The notes beneath the pieces are model-generated. The model was not told the DNA's origin. It did no database searches and saw only the letters and a program-made list of their open reading frames with translations. Of a stretch of 64,000 bases of DNA, positions 25,993 to 35,183 are shown piece by piece. The stretch is taken from NCBI GenBank assembly GCA_024637045.1, contig JAGXFX010000007.1, forward strand, positions 50,309 to 114,308, in the 5' to 3' direction. Position 1 is the first letter of the stretch; the number at the start of each line of letters is the position of its first letter. A program made the position numbers and the translations under genes. The DNA comes from Soehngenia sp. GTDB taxonomy: Bacteria; Bacillota; Clostridia; Tissierellales; Tissierellaceae.

Positions 25993-26991
25993 TTAAGGTC
26001 TTTCAACACTGTCGTCAGGATATTCAGCAAATCTTTTCATGGATTTATCGTGTGCAACCTCCTGCTCAGAAAATGGCCAACCACCGAACTGTGTTCTCTG
26101 ATAATCATCATATGCCTGCTTAATTTCCTCCTTGGTAGTCATAACAAATGGCCCATATGCAAGGATCGGTTCATCAATTGGTTCTGATTCCAGAAGTAGC
26201 AGCTTTATAACTGAATCTGACATGTTGTTGATCTTGGTCTCTTCATCTGCTTTAAGAAACATATACATCTTCTTCCTTAATTCTTTTCCTTCGACCAGAA
26301 CAACTCCATCAAAGTAGTTGTAAATCGACCGGTTCATCGTAGGACTCGCTTTCGGGAGCTTATATTCCGCATCAGGATCCAATTCAATCAATTGAATGGA
26401 AAGTCTGTTACCTGGATTATTAGCCCAGGAATCCTTTGTTGGTCTGACAGCTTTTATTCCTTTTAATTCTCCTGCAATAAGTGTGACTCTTGTTTCCTTA
26501 CCCTTTTCGCCAATTGATATCCTTGGTATTTCCTCGTTCCATAGCATCTTGTAGTCAGGTTCAACCATTCTATGAGCATGGTCCAGGCTGAGCCAAACCT
26601 GAAATAGCTCCATGGTATTAGGTTTATCCTCGTTTATCAGAGGGAACATCTCACAGTGCTGAAGTCCCTTTCCAGCAGTCATCCACTGAACATCTCCCTG
26701 TCCATATCTTCCCCTTGAGCCCAATCCATCAGTATGGTCTACAAAACCCTCCTTAACTATTGTTATTGTTTCAAAGCCTCTGTGAGGATGAGCGGGGAAT
26801 CCTGGTACTTTCTTGCCGTAATACATTCTCCAGTCAGCACTGAGGTCAAATCCTTCATTCTCCTTTTTTATTTCAGTTGGTCCCAATTTTCCATTGCCTG
26901 CTGGGAAATGATCTAGATGGTGCATGGATGCTACAAATGGATTCTGTGTTGGCATCTGGTGCTTGTATGATCCTCTTTCAAGAATTGTCAT
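25993..26991 (-). CDS. Pirin family protein
   Basis: 332 residues of the bicupin pirin family. The metal ligands are in HPHRGFETI and in GLQHCEMFP (H-x-E). Pirins bind Fe and can act as quercetinase-like dioxygenases or regulators; the role here is unknown. It lies 21 bases downstream of the SHMT-like gene and shares its terminator. A second, more compact pirin gene is at 62451-63302. Confidence 0.85.
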   Translation of the reverse strand: MTILERGSYKHQMPTQNPFVASMHHLDHFPAGNGKLGPTEIKKENEGFDLSADWRMYYGKKVPGFPAHPHRGFETITIVKEGFVDHTDGLGSRGRYGQGDVQWMTAGKGLQHCEMFPLINEDKPNTMELFQVWLSLDHAHRMVEPDYKMLWNEEIPRISIGEKGKETRVTLIAGELKGIKAVRPTKDSWANNPGNRLSIQLIELDPDAEYKLPKASPTMNRSIYNYFDGVVLVEGKELRKKMYMFLKADEETKINNMSDSVIKLLLLESEPIDEPILAYGPFVMTTKEEIKQAYDDYQRTQFGGWPFSEQEVAHDKSMKRFAEYPDDSVERP

Positions 26992-27012
26992 ATTATCTCC
27001 TCCATATCTTTT

Positions 27013-28269
27013 CTAATCGATAAATGTTCCCTCAGGATAAAGTGGAAAGTTTGAAATAAGCGCTTGTGCACTTACTTTGCAATCTTCAAGTACCTTCTTA
27101 TCATCCGGTGCATTTGCGATGAGGTTCATTATCTCTGCAATCTGAATTATCTCTTTTTCTCTCAGTCCCCTTTGTGTAATTGCCGTAAGACCTATTCGGA
27201 CACCGCTGGTTATTGATGGCTTTTCAGGATCAAAAGGAATCAGGTTCTTATTTACAGTTATACCCACTGAGTCAAGAGCAGTCTGGAATTTATCACCTGT
27301 AATACCTTTTCCTCTTAAATCAACTACCAAAAGATGATTGTCAGTTCCATCGCTTACAATTCTAAAGCCATGTCCTTTGAGTTCCTCTGCCAGTTTCCTT
27401 GCATTTACGACAACCTGCTCCATGATCTCTTTGAATTCATCACTCGCAGCATACTTGAAAGACCATGCCTTCGCTGCCATGGTTGTAAGATGCAATGACC
27501 CCAAGGAACCGGGGAATGTTCCCTTATCCAGAAGTTTTGCATGCTCTTTTTTGCAAAATACCATGCCACTTCTTGCTGAACAAAATGTCTTGGTTGTGGA
27601 TGAAGATACAAAATCAGCATGAGGTATTGGACTTGGAATGACTCCAGCTGCCACCAGTCCAGCAATATGTGCCATATCCACCATAAAATATGCTCCAACC
27701 TCCTTTGCAATCTCGGAAATTCTCTCATAGTCAATAAGTCTTGGATATGAACTTCCCCCAGCTATAATTAGCTTTGGTCTATCTTCCATTGCCTTTTTCT
27801 CAAGGTCATTGTAATCAATTTGTTCAGTTTCTGAATTCACCCCATAAAAGGAGTGGTCATATATCTTGCTTACCCAGTTAGCAGGACTTCCGTGGGTAAG
27901 ATGTCCACCTTGATCAAGTCTCATGCTGAGTATTTTGTCCCCTGGTTTAAGGATTGAGGCAAATACAGTGTAGTTTGCAGTTGATCCTGAGTAAGACTGG
28001 ATGTTTACATGCTCTGCATGAAACAACTCCTTTGCCCTTTCGTTTGCCAGCCTTTCAACCTTGTCAGCAACTTGAGATCCAGCCTGGTATCGTGCTCCAG
28101 GATAACCTTCAAGGGTCTTGTTGGTAAACACGCTTCCACTTAACTCCATAATCGGTACTGGCACAGTTGATTCTGATGCTATCATTTCAATATTGTGCTG
28201 CTGTCTATATAGTTCTTCATCCACCAGACCCGCCAACACCGGATCTGTCAGTCTCGTTTTCTTCAACAT
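27013..28269 (-). CDS. Serine-hydroxymethyltransferase-like PLP enzyme, divergent active site
   Basis: 418 residues, the usual SHMT length, with SHMT features throughout: IEMIASES, EGYPGARY, GGHLTHG (His 123), VDMAHIAGL (Asp 198, His 201) and ITSGVRIG with the carboxylate-binding Arg. The PLP-lysine block, normally T-T-T-H-K-T-L-R-G, reads SSTTKTFCSAR, so the conserved His before Lys 227 is Thr. The two conserved tyrosines, of NKYAEGYPG and RYYGG, are Thr 52 and Gln 62. A changed reaction such as a retro-aldol on another beta-hydroxy amino acid is likely, but this is inference. It is cotranscribed with a pirin gene. Confidence 0.75.
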   Translation of the reverse strand: MLKKTRLTDPVLAGLVDEELYRQQHNIEMIASESTVPVPIMELSGSVFTNKTLEGYPGARYQAGSQVADKVERLANERAKELFHAEHVNIQSYSGSTANYTVFASILKPGDKILSMRLDQGGHLTHGSPANWVSKIYDHSFYGVNSETEQIDYNDLEKKAMEDRPKLIIAGGSSYPRLIDYERISEIAKEVGAYFMVDMAHIAGLVAAGVIPSPIPHADFVSSSTTKTFCSARSGMVFCKKEHAKLLDKGTFPGSLGSLHLTTMAAKAWSFKYAASDEFKEIMEQVVVNARKLAEELKGHGFRIVSDGTDNHLLVVDLRGKGITGDKFQTALDSVGITVNKNLIPFDPEKPSITSGVRIGLTAITQRGLREKEIIQIAEIMNLIANAPDDKKVLEDCKVSAQALISNFPLYPEGTFID

Positions 28270-28477
28270 ATTTTCCCCTCCAGTATGTGTTATATGTGCT
28301 TGTATTATATATTATCCAACTACCCTTATTATATAATACTTGTCATTCATTTACAGAATATTTTTAAAGTTTAGTATTTTATAAAAAAGCATCTAAAGAT
28401 GAATTGAGGAAGCTTTTTATGATACTCATCTACGGAAATTTTATGATTCAAAAAAGCAGAAATTTCCTATTCGTAAT

Positions 28478-28508
28478 AAAAAAAGGGGGATAGCCGTGGC
28501 CACCCCCT
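28478..28508 (-). terminator. Terminator of the TRAP/catabolic operon
   Basis: AGGGGGT(GGCC)...(GGCT)ATCCCCCT hairpin with a bulge, followed by seven T on the minus strand. Confidence 0.85.
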
Positions 28509-28525
28509 AAACTACTTGTTTTCTG

Positions 28526-29611
28526 TTATTGTTCCAATGCTTCCAATAGTGAATCTACATAATCTTGTCCTATGTCTTCAGCAATTGAATCATAAACTGG
28601 CTGTGATATTTCAAGAACCTCGTCTATGAATGCTGCATCAAACTCAACTAGTTCCATTCCACCATCAACAAGAATATTCTTGTTTTCTTCGTTTATATTT
28701 GCAAGTTCAGATTCAATTTCTGCTGCCGCTTCCTTAACTGCTTGTACCAAAGCTTCTTGGTAAAGTGGGTCAAGACTATCCATCTTCTCTGCATTTATCA
28801 AGAATTGGTTAACATAAAGAATGTGGTGTGTCATAATCAGGTAATCCTGTACTTCTTGGAAGTTTGCACCAACATTTGTATCTGTTGCATTTTCCTGTGC
28901 CTGTACAAGTCCCTGTTGCAGTGATACGTATACTTCTGGCCATGGAAGTGGTGTAGGAGATGCTCCCAATCCTCTCCAGAACGCCATGTGGTTCTGATTT
29001 TCCATTGTTCTAATGCTTAGACCATTGAAGTCCTCAATTGACTGGATGTTCTTGTTTGATGTGGTCTCTCTGAAAGTTCCTCCCTGAAGATAATGAAGTA
29101 CATACATGTTCTTTGCTTTGTAAGCTTCATTTATCTTGTCGTAGAATGCACTTTCGTTCAAAGCGGAACCGATTGTTTCTGCATCATATTTTGCAAATAC
29201 CATTGGCAGGTCAAAAATTGCCACTTCAGGTACAAATGATACAGTTTGTGCAGTCTGTGCGATTACAAAGTCAATATCTCCGGCAAGCATCTGAGCCTGA
29301 AGCTCCTGGTCGTTACCAAGTTGGCTATTTGGGAAATAATCAACAGTAAGCTGACCACCAGTTATATCTGCTACTTTCTCCGCTACTAATTCTCCGTAAA
29401 GTTGTGCTGCTGCTCCAACTCCTGAATTGTCTGCACCGATCAGTTTTACTGGCTCAAGTGCATCGAAACCCTCTGCTGCTGGTTCTTCTGTTGCTGGTTC
29501 TTCAGCTGCTGGTTCTTCAGCTGCAGGTTCTTCTGCTGGTGTGTCCTGTGAACATCCTACAGGTACTAGGACCATAACTAACACTAAAAGTAATAATAAA
29601 GCTTTTTTCAT
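28526..29611 (-). CDS. dctP: TRAP transporter solute-binding lipoprotein DctP
   Basis: About 361 residues starting MKKALLL after GGGGAGG. The lipobox PVGC (Cys 20) shows membrane anchoring. Residues about 24-42 are a low-complexity Pro-Glu-Ala linker encoded by a 15-base repeat. The DctP/DUF-type body follows (DYFPNSQLGNDQELQAQML, then FRETTSNKNI with the arginine that usually binds the substrate carboxylate). It captures an organic acid outside the cell for the permease encoded just upstream. Last gene of the eight-gene operon. Confidence 0.9.
   Translation of the reverse strand: MKKALLLLLVLVMVLVPVGCSQDTPAEEPAAEEPAAEEPATEEPAAEGFDALEPVKLIGADNSGVGAAAQLYGELVAEKVADITGGQLTVDYFPNSQLGNDQELQAQMLAGDIDFVIAQTAQTVSFVPEVAIFDLPMVFAKYDAETIGSALNESAFYDKINEAYKAKNMYVLHYLQGGTFRETTSNKNIQSIEDFNGLSIRTMENQNHMAFWRGLGASPTPLPWPEVYVSLQQGLVQAQENATDTNVGANFQEVQDYLIMTHHILYVNQFLINAEKMDSLDPLYQEALVQAVKEAAAEIESELANINEENKNILVDGGMELVEFDAAFIDEVLEISQPVYDSIAEDIGQDYVDSLLEALEQ
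29475..29534 (-). repeat. Four tandem 15-base repeats encoding the lipoprotein linker
   Basis: Four units of the form GCTGCTGGTTCTTCW on the plus strand, encoding repeats of E-E-P-A-A just after the lipidated cysteine of DctP. Copy number may vary between strains. Confidence 0.85.
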
Positions 29612-29657
29612 TCTTTTTTCCTCCCCTTTGTTTTCGTTTATTTTACTTGCTTTCCCT

Positions 29658-30941
29658 CTATAGGAAAGCAAGGCTAAACCATGGAACATATGTTATCAAG
29701 AACAATGCTACTGCAAACGAAAGTATGAACGGAACTGCTTTTTTTGCAACGCTCATTGGCGCTACATCTGAAATTGTTCCAGCTACGAAAAGATCCAATC
29801 CAAATGGCGGTGTAGCTAGTCCAATTGACAGACAGCAAACCATTATAACACCAAAGTGTACAGGGTCAACTCCCAGTGATTGTACGGCCGGAAGTAGGAT
29901 TGGTGCCAGAATTACTATTGCAGGACCTGTGTCCATTACCATTCCCAGAATCAGGAATATTACTACTATTCCTGTTAAAACCGATAGTGTTGATGTGAAA
30001 TTGGAAAGTATAAAGTTTTCAATTAGCGCAGGTGCTTTTGCCAATGCAAGTACTCTACCAAAAGCTGTTGCAAATGCCAGAACAAATGTCAGTGGTGCAT
30101 AGGTCTTTACTGCCTTTCCAAGGAAGGGTATTATTTCCTTGAAGGTAAAGGATTTATATATAATCAATGAAACAAACAGTGAGTAGAAAACTGAAATTAC
30201 AGCCGCTTCAGTTGGTGTTACCTTACCTGAATATATTCCTCCGAGAACTATTACAGGTGAAAGGAGTGCCCAAAAGCTTTCTCTAAACAGTTTGAAAAGT
30301 CCTGCTCCTCTTATTTCTTTCATCTTCCTGCTTATTTTTTCCTTATCCTCACCCTTTTTGATGCTGTAGTAAACAGCATATGCCATCATAAATACACCAA
30401 TAAGGATTCCAGGTAGTATTCCTGCAAGGAAAAGAGCTCCTGTGGAAACTCCTGTGGCTAGAGAGTAAAGTACAAATGGAATTGAAGGTGGTATTATTAC
30501 CCCAAGTCCTCCTGCTGTTGCTATCATACCTGATGACCAGGTCTTGTCATATCCCATCTCAACTAGAAACGGTATTGTCATAGCACCAACTGCAGCAGTA
30601 GTTGCAGGCCCAGATCCTGATATTGCACCGTAGAACAAACATGTAAGTATTACAGCACAGGGAAGTCCTCCTGGGAGATTCCCTACAAAATAAGCAAAGA
30701 AATTGAAAAGTCTCTTTGAGATTCCACCCTCTGCCATTAACACACCGCCAAGGATGAACAATGGCACTGCCAGTATCGGTGTAGTATCTGATCCTGAAAA
30801 ACTATTTGCTATTAACTGCTGTATTGAACTTCCTGTTCCTCCAAGAACTAGAGGTGTCAAGGCTCCGAATACCATGCTCATGGCAATTGGTACTGCAAAT
30901 ACCAAGGAAACCAAGAATACTAGAAATATCCAAAATGCCAT
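29658..30941 (-). CDS. dctM: TRAP transporter large permease DctM
   Basis: 427 residues, strongly hydrophobic, with the DctM family pattern. It opens FWIFLVFLVSLVFAVPIAMSM; further markers are NSFSGSDTTPILAVPLFILGG, GAISGSGPATTAAVGAMTIP and PVHFGVIMVCCLSIGLATPPFG. It forms the ion-coupled channel of the TRAP system. Its start shares one base with the stop of dctQ (TAATG). Confidence 0.95.
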   Translation of the reverse strand: MAFWIFLVFLVSLVFAVPIAMSMVFGALTPLVLGGTGSSIQQLIANSFSGSDTTPILAVPLFILGGVLMAEGGISKRLFNFFAYFVGNLPGGLPCAVILTCLFYGAISGSGPATTAAVGAMTIPFLVEMGYDKTWSSGMIATAGGLGVIIPPSIPFVLYSLATGVSTGALFLAGILPGILIGVFMMAYAVYYSIKKGEDKEKISRKMKEIRGAGLFKLFRESFWALLSPVIVLGGIYSGKVTPTEAAVISVFYSLFVSLIIYKSFTFKEIIPFLGKAVKTYAPLTFVLAFATAFGRVLALAKAPALIENFILSNFTSTLSVLTGIVVIFLILGMVMDTGPAIVILAPILLPAVQSLGVDPVHFGVIMVCCLSIGLATPPFGLDLFVAGTISDVAPMSVAKKAVPFILSFAVALFLITYVPWFSLAFL

Positions 30942-31522
30942 TACATGTCACCTCCCGATGTCCCTTGATTTTCTGCTTTTTTATGAGTCGTAAGCTTAAC
31001 TTCTTCTTTTGCTTCCTTTATGGTGGCTTCTATTGTTGTTTCAACGTCCTCTTTATTGAAATTTCTAAAATTTGATACTATTTCCTGCAACATCCTAACT
31101 GCTCCAAGTCCAAATCCAACAATTGTAGAAATATACATTATCCACATTGGGATCTGCATTGCAGGAGATGTTTGACCAGTAATCATTAATTTCCCTGTAT
31201 ATTCAATCGAGTACCTAAAGAAAATTACTAATACAACCAACATCAATATATTTCCCAATATCTCTAATGACTTCCTCAGCTTGATCGGGAGAAGATCCAT
31301 AACAACACCTACTCTAAGCATATTTCCCTTCTTGATTGTATAACCCAGCGACAGAAAAACTGTCCAAATATAGCAGTATCTTGCAAACTCTTCAGGCCAG
31401 CTAAAAGAACTGAAAAATGTCCTTGCAATAATCTGCATCATCATTATACTGGAAATTAGTGCCAACAAAACAATAAGTATGGATTCTTCAAAATGCTCAT
31501 CTATCCATTTAATAACTGACAT
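30941..31522 (-). CDS. dctQ: TRAP transporter small permease DctQ
   Basis: 193 residues with four transmembrane helices and the DctQ features ARTFFSSFSWPEEFARYCYIWTVFLSLGYTIKKG. It has a basic, glutamate-rich C-terminal tail about 40 residues long that is longer than usual. It pairs with DctM, translated immediately after. The start follows GGAGGAAAAT. Confidence 0.9.
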   Translation of the reverse strand: MSVIKWIDEHFEESILIVLLALISSIMMMQIIARTFFSSFSWPEEFARYCYIWTVFLSLGYTIKKGNMLRVGVVMDLLPIKLRKSLEILGNILMLVVLVIFFRYSIEYTGKLMITGQTSPAMQIPMWIMYISTIVGFGLGAVRMLQEIVSNFRNFNKEDVETTIEATIKEAKEEVKLTTHKKAENQGTSGGDM

Positions 31523-31573
31523 ATTTTCCTCCTTCCTTCGCAGAAGTCAAATACACCTTGTAGTTAATCAGTT

Positions 31574-32479
31574 CTATTCTTTTTCTGAAAGAATCGCCAA
31601 CAACTCATTGCGCATTGCTTCAATTGGTGCGTTAACACCACTCCATAACTCTATCTGTTCCGCACCTTGATATAGTGACATTCCAAGTCCGTTGATTATT
31701 TTGCATCCTACTTCTTCTGCTTCCTTTAAGAATAAGGTTTTTGATGGGTTATAAGTTGCATCAAAGCATATTTGCTCAGGGTCTAGATACTCTTTGGAAA
31801 TCGGTGTCATATCACAACATGAAGCCATCCCAAGTCCTGTGTTGTTCATTATTATATCTGATTCAGAAAGTTTTGCTTTGAATGCTTCTTCATCGGTCAT
31901 ATCAACGACTTCAGCAACATTGGCAAAGTTTTCGTTTATTTCTCTAGCAAGATCTTCTGCCTTTGACATGGTTCTGTTTGAAATATATATTTTCTTAGCA
32001 CCATTGTATGCAAGCACACAACAGATGGCTCTTCCTGCCCCCCCTGCTCCAAGACTAAAGAATGCAGTTTCATCAACCTTCAAGTCAGGTAATTCCTCAA
32101 TTAGCGACCTGTAAAATCCAGTACCATCAGTATTATATGCCTTAAGCTTTCCATCTTTCATGACTACTGTATTGCTTGCATTCATCTTTTTACAAAGCGG
32201 ATCAGCCTCATCGACATACTTCATGATTTCAACCTTATTTGGTTTGGTAACAGCAAAACCCGCAAAGTTCATATGCTTAATCCCCTTGACTATGTCCTCC
32301 AGGTTTTCATTTCCTGTTTCTGTATAGAAGTACAGCATGTTTATTCCTGCAGCAGTGTAGGCTGTGTTCTGCATCCTTGCAGCATAGGACTGTCTCAGTG
32401 GTTGTCCCAAAAGGGTTATCATCTTTGTGTCTATGTCAACTTTCATGTCTATCATTCTAGGTTTTGATTCAACTTTCAT
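31574..32479 (-). CDS. Shikimate/quinate-dehydrogenase-like enzyme with altered substrate pocket
   Basis: 301 residues. The NADP-binding domain has GAGGAGRAI. The catalytic Lys 82 (VTKPNK) and Asp 118 (NTDG) of AroE are kept, as is the C-terminal GLGMSLYQGAEQIELW. In the substrate site the AroE motif S-x-S-P reads S31-Y-A33, so the second serine is lost, and the Asn of GxNVTVP is Ala 76. These residues hold the carboxylate and a hydroxyl in AroE. Oxidation of a related but different hydroxy acid is likely. It is embedded in a TRAP-linked catabolic operon, not an aromatic-biosynthesis cluster. Confidence 0.8.
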   Translation of the reverse strand: MKVESKPRMIDMKVDIDTKMITLLGQPLRQSYAARMQNTAYTAAGINMLYFYTETGNENLEDIVKGIKHMNFAGFAVTKPNKVEIMKYVDEADPLCKKMNASNTVVMKDGKLKAYNTDGTGFYRSLIEELPDLKVDETAFFSLGAGGAGRAICCVLAYNGAKKIYISNRTMSKAEDLAREINENFANVAEVVDMTDEEAFKAKLSESDIIMNNTGLGMASCCDMTPISKEYLDPEQICFDATYNPSKTLFLKEAEEVGCKIINGLGMSLYQGAEQIELWSGVNAPIEAMRNELLAILSEKE

Positions 32480-32505
32480 CTTATTCCTCCCTTACTTTAA
32501 TCCAA

Positions 32506-33327
32506 TTACACTATCCCGTTTTCTTCAAAGTACTTCTTTGCATGTATAAGACATTGTGCGGCATGCCCGGCTGCTCCCCTGGCATTAAATTCAGTTGAGT
32601 TGGGAAGTTCTATGGATATTGGATTTGATGGCATCGCCTTCAGGTAACCCTTAATGTCAATCCCTCCCATACCTGGGTAGAGCCTCCCTTCCCTGGCAAC
32701 TCCGATCATGCTCGGGTCCTCCAGGGAAGGTATAGCTCCGGGCCCATCACAAAGATGGATAAAACCGAATTTTTCACGGTCTACTTTTTTCAAGTCTTCG
32801 GGGGAGACTAAAGACCTGTGAGCATGTAGTGTATCCACCATCAAGAAGGCATTTGGTCTTTGAACCTCATCCATGATCTCGAGGGCATCAGACAAGCCCT
32901 TGATTCCTGCAAAGGTTACAAATTCAAGATTCACCTTTAAATTATATTTTGCAGCCAAATCGCAAATCTTTGAAAATTCCTCAGCCGCAAATTTCCTGTC
33001 TTCTGTCCAGATACTTGAAAGTACATCTGTAGCTCCAAGTTCGGCTCCTGCTGCAAAAGCTGATTCATAGTCCTCCACTTTGAGGTCTTCTCTTACTCTT
33101 GCAAGCTCTATATCCATAATTCCTATATTGTTTTCTTCCAGATTTTTTCTTATTTCCTTAAAAAGCTTCCTGTCCTGATCAAATTGAAACAACGGTTCAT
33201 TTGGAAGGTGCATTGGTATTGGTCTTAAGCTTACAAAATCATAGCCTGCTTCTGCTGCTATTCTTATTTGACTTACCGGATCTGTCCCAGGTATTGTGAG
33301 ATAGGCCAGAGAAAATTTTCTTGTCAT
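32506..33327 (-). CDS. Sugar phosphate isomerase/epimerase family TIM-barrel (AP_endonuc_2)
   Basis: 273 residues in the xylose-isomerase-like TIM-barrel fold. It has an N-terminal ISxAYLTIPG..P strand, LEFVTFAGIKG with a metal-binding Glu, MVDTLHAHRS (Asp, His), FIHLCDGPG (His, Asp) and PISIELPN (Glu). This metal-dependent family includes hydroxypyruvate isomerase, inosose dehydratase and 3-dehydroshikimate dehydratase. Next to the shikimate-dehydrogenase-like gene, a dehydratase or isomerase role on the same intermediate is plausible. The specific reaction is unknown. Confidence 0.8.
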   Translation of the reverse strand: MTRKFSLAYLTIPGTDPVSQIRIAAEAGYDFVSLRPIPMHLPNEPLFQFDQDRKLFKEIRKNLEENNIGIMDIELARVREDLKVEDYESAFAAGAELGATDVLSSIWTEDRKFAAEEFSKICDLAAKYNLKVNLEFVTFAGIKGLSDALEIMDEVQRPNAFLMVDTLHAHRSLVSPEDLKKVDREKFGFIHLCDGPGAIPSLEDPSMIGVAREGRLYPGMGGIDIKGYLKAMPSNPISIELPNSTEFNARGAAGHAAQCLIHAKKYFEENGIV

Positions 33328-33351
33328 AAAAGCACTCCTTTCGAACCGTTC

Positions 33352-35169
33352 TTATTTGTGGGATCCTGAATGATTCGGTGGAATCAATTCACCCTTTTCG
33401 TCTCTTCTTACCTTACCGTTTACTACATTTTCCTTTGGTGTATAAATATCATTTATATTCCAGCAACCTGGTGTTGGAACAATTATGTTTTCCATCGGTA
33501 CATCAAGCAGATACGGCTTATTGATTTCTATGGCCTTCTGCAAAGCTGGAAGGAACTCATCCGCTGATGAAATTTTAACTGATTCAACACCGTATGCTGT
33601 TGCAACATCCGCCCAGTTTGGGGTGTATGGCTGACCATCAGGTGTTGTAAACACTGTCCCAAATTTTGTCTTGTAATTTGCATATTCAAGCCCTGCAATT
33701 GTACCGAATGCTGAGTTGTTCATTACAACCCAAATCACAGGTATGTTCTGCTCAACTGCAGTTGCCAATGCTCCCGGATTTACTCCAAAGCCTCCGTCAC
33801 CAACAAGTGAAAGAACAACTTTATCAGGTGCGGCAAGCTTGCCTCCAATCAGCGCAGATCCGCCAAAACCCATTGTTGCAAGTCCTGAACTGTGATGTAT
33901 TGTTCCTGGCAATGTAATGTCAAACTGCTGTGCAACTCCATTTTTGTTCCAGCCTACATCTGTGAATATCAATGAATCTTCGGGTACTACTGCTTTGACA
34001 TCCTTCAAGATTCTTTGAGGTGTCATAGGGAATCTTCCATCGTCCGAAATCGCCTTGTTTGATTCTCTGAATTTCTCGCGGTTATTTCTAAGGTCTTCCC
34101 TTACTTCTGGTCTGTCAATTCCTTCAGGAACCAATTTCTTTGCTTCATCAAGTATTTGAACAAGAGCTTCCTTCAGGTCTGCTATCGCACCGATACTTAC
34201 CGGATAATTTCTACCTATTTCAGAAGGGTCAATATCTATCTGCATGAATTCAGTTTTTTCCATGTCAAATGTTACTCCAGGATACCAACTTGAGCTGTCT
34301 GCTTCGGCAAATCTGGTTCCCAATCCCAAGAGTACATCTGCATTGGCAGTGTATTTATGGGTAAATTCCAATCCCCAGAATCCTGTCTGACCAGCCATCA
34401 AAGGGTGTCTGTCTGATATGCAGCCTTGTCCTGCAAGCGTCCTTGAAACTGGTATGTCAAGAAATTCAACAAGATCCTCTAGCTCCTTCGATGCTCCTGC
34501 AAGTAGAATCCCTCCACCTGCATGGATTACAGGGTTCTTTGCATTAACAAGTTTCTCTGCTATTGACTTTGCAGCTGAAGGTGCAAGACCTGGTTTTACT
34601 GTTACATGACTGTCCTTGAAGGTTCTAGCAAATAATTCTTCTTCAATCTTCTCCGAAAATACATCCATTGGCACCGATATCAGCACAGGTCCAGGTCTTC
34701 CGCTTTCAGCAAGTCTGAAAGCCTTGTCAAGGATTTCAGGAAATGCTTCTGCATCATCTACTCTCCATGCACGCTTTACTATTGGCTTTAGCATTTCATA
34801 CTGAGATGCATCTGAATGCATGTTCACTTCCTGGTGAGGATGCTTTCCATAATAATATCTTGGTACATCCCCTGCAATAAGAACCATTGGTATTGAATCA
34901 AAGGCCGCATTTGCAACCCCGGTTATGGCATTCATAATTCCAGGTCCAAGGTGGCTCATTACCACTCCTGCTTTTTTTGTAACTCTAGCGTATCCGTCTG
35001 CAGCCATAGCAGCCAGCTGCTCATTTCTAAAGGAGATATACTTAACCTTATCTTTTCTCTCAAGTGCATCAAGCATTCCAATCACTGTGTGTCCGCAAAG
35101 TCCGAAAATATACTCCACTTCGCGTCTTTCAAGATATTCAACTATTTGATCTGAAACTAATCTTTTCAA
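33352..35169 (-). CDS. Thiamine-diphosphate-dependent enzyme (acetolactate-synthase-like)
   Basis: 605 residues in the three-domain ThDP enzyme layout. The catalytic Glu 50 lies in SFRNEQLAAMAADGYAR, the central domain begins near PVIHAGGG, and the ThDP-Mg motif runs from GDGGFGVN to VVMNN. It differs from the biosynthetic IlvB at 48299-49954. In context it may decarboxylate a 2-oxo acid to an aldehyde for the adjacent acylating dehydrogenase, or cleave a cyclic dione as IolD does. The gap to the neighbouring aldehyde dehydrogenase is 14 bases. Confidence 0.8.
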   Translation of the reverse strand: MKRLVSDQIVEYLERREVEYIFGLCGHTVIGMLDALERKDKVKYISFRNEQLAAMAADGYARVTKKAGVVMSHLGPGIMNAITGVANAAFDSIPMVLIAGDVPRYYYGKHPHQEVNMHSDASQYEMLKPIVKRAWRVDDAEAFPEILDKAFRLAESGRPGPVLISVPMDVFSEKIEEELFARTFKDSHVTVKPGLAPSAAKSIAEKLVNAKNPVIHAGGGILLAGASKELEDLVEFLDIPVSRTLAGQGCISDRHPLMAGQTGFWGLEFTHKYTANADVLLGLGTRFAEADSSSWYPGVTFDMEKTEFMQIDIDPSEIGRNYPVSIGAIADLKEALVQILDEAKKLVPEGIDRPEVREDLRNNREKFRESNKAISDDGRFPMTPQRILKDVKAVVPEDSLIFTDVGWNKNGVAQQFDITLPGTIHHSSGLATMGFGGSALIGGKLAAPDKVVLSLVGDGGFGVNPGALATAVEQNIPVIWVVMNNSAFGTIAGLEYANYKTKFGTVFTTPDGQPYTPNWADVATAYGVESVKISSADEFLPALQKAIEINKPYLLDVPMENIIVPTPGCWNINDIYTPKENVVNGKVRRDEKGELIPPNHSGSHK

Positions 35170-35183
35170 TGTATTTCCTCCTT

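Noticed and set aside
28270..28477. Riboswitch (for example glycine or folate type) before the SHMT-like gene
   Set aside because: The leader is short and AT-rich, without conserved paired elements that I can recognise.
29475..29534. CRISPR-like short repeats
   Set aside because: These are contiguous 15-base coding repeats for a Pro/Glu/Ala linker, with no spacers. The 21-base repeats at 43880 are likewise coding.
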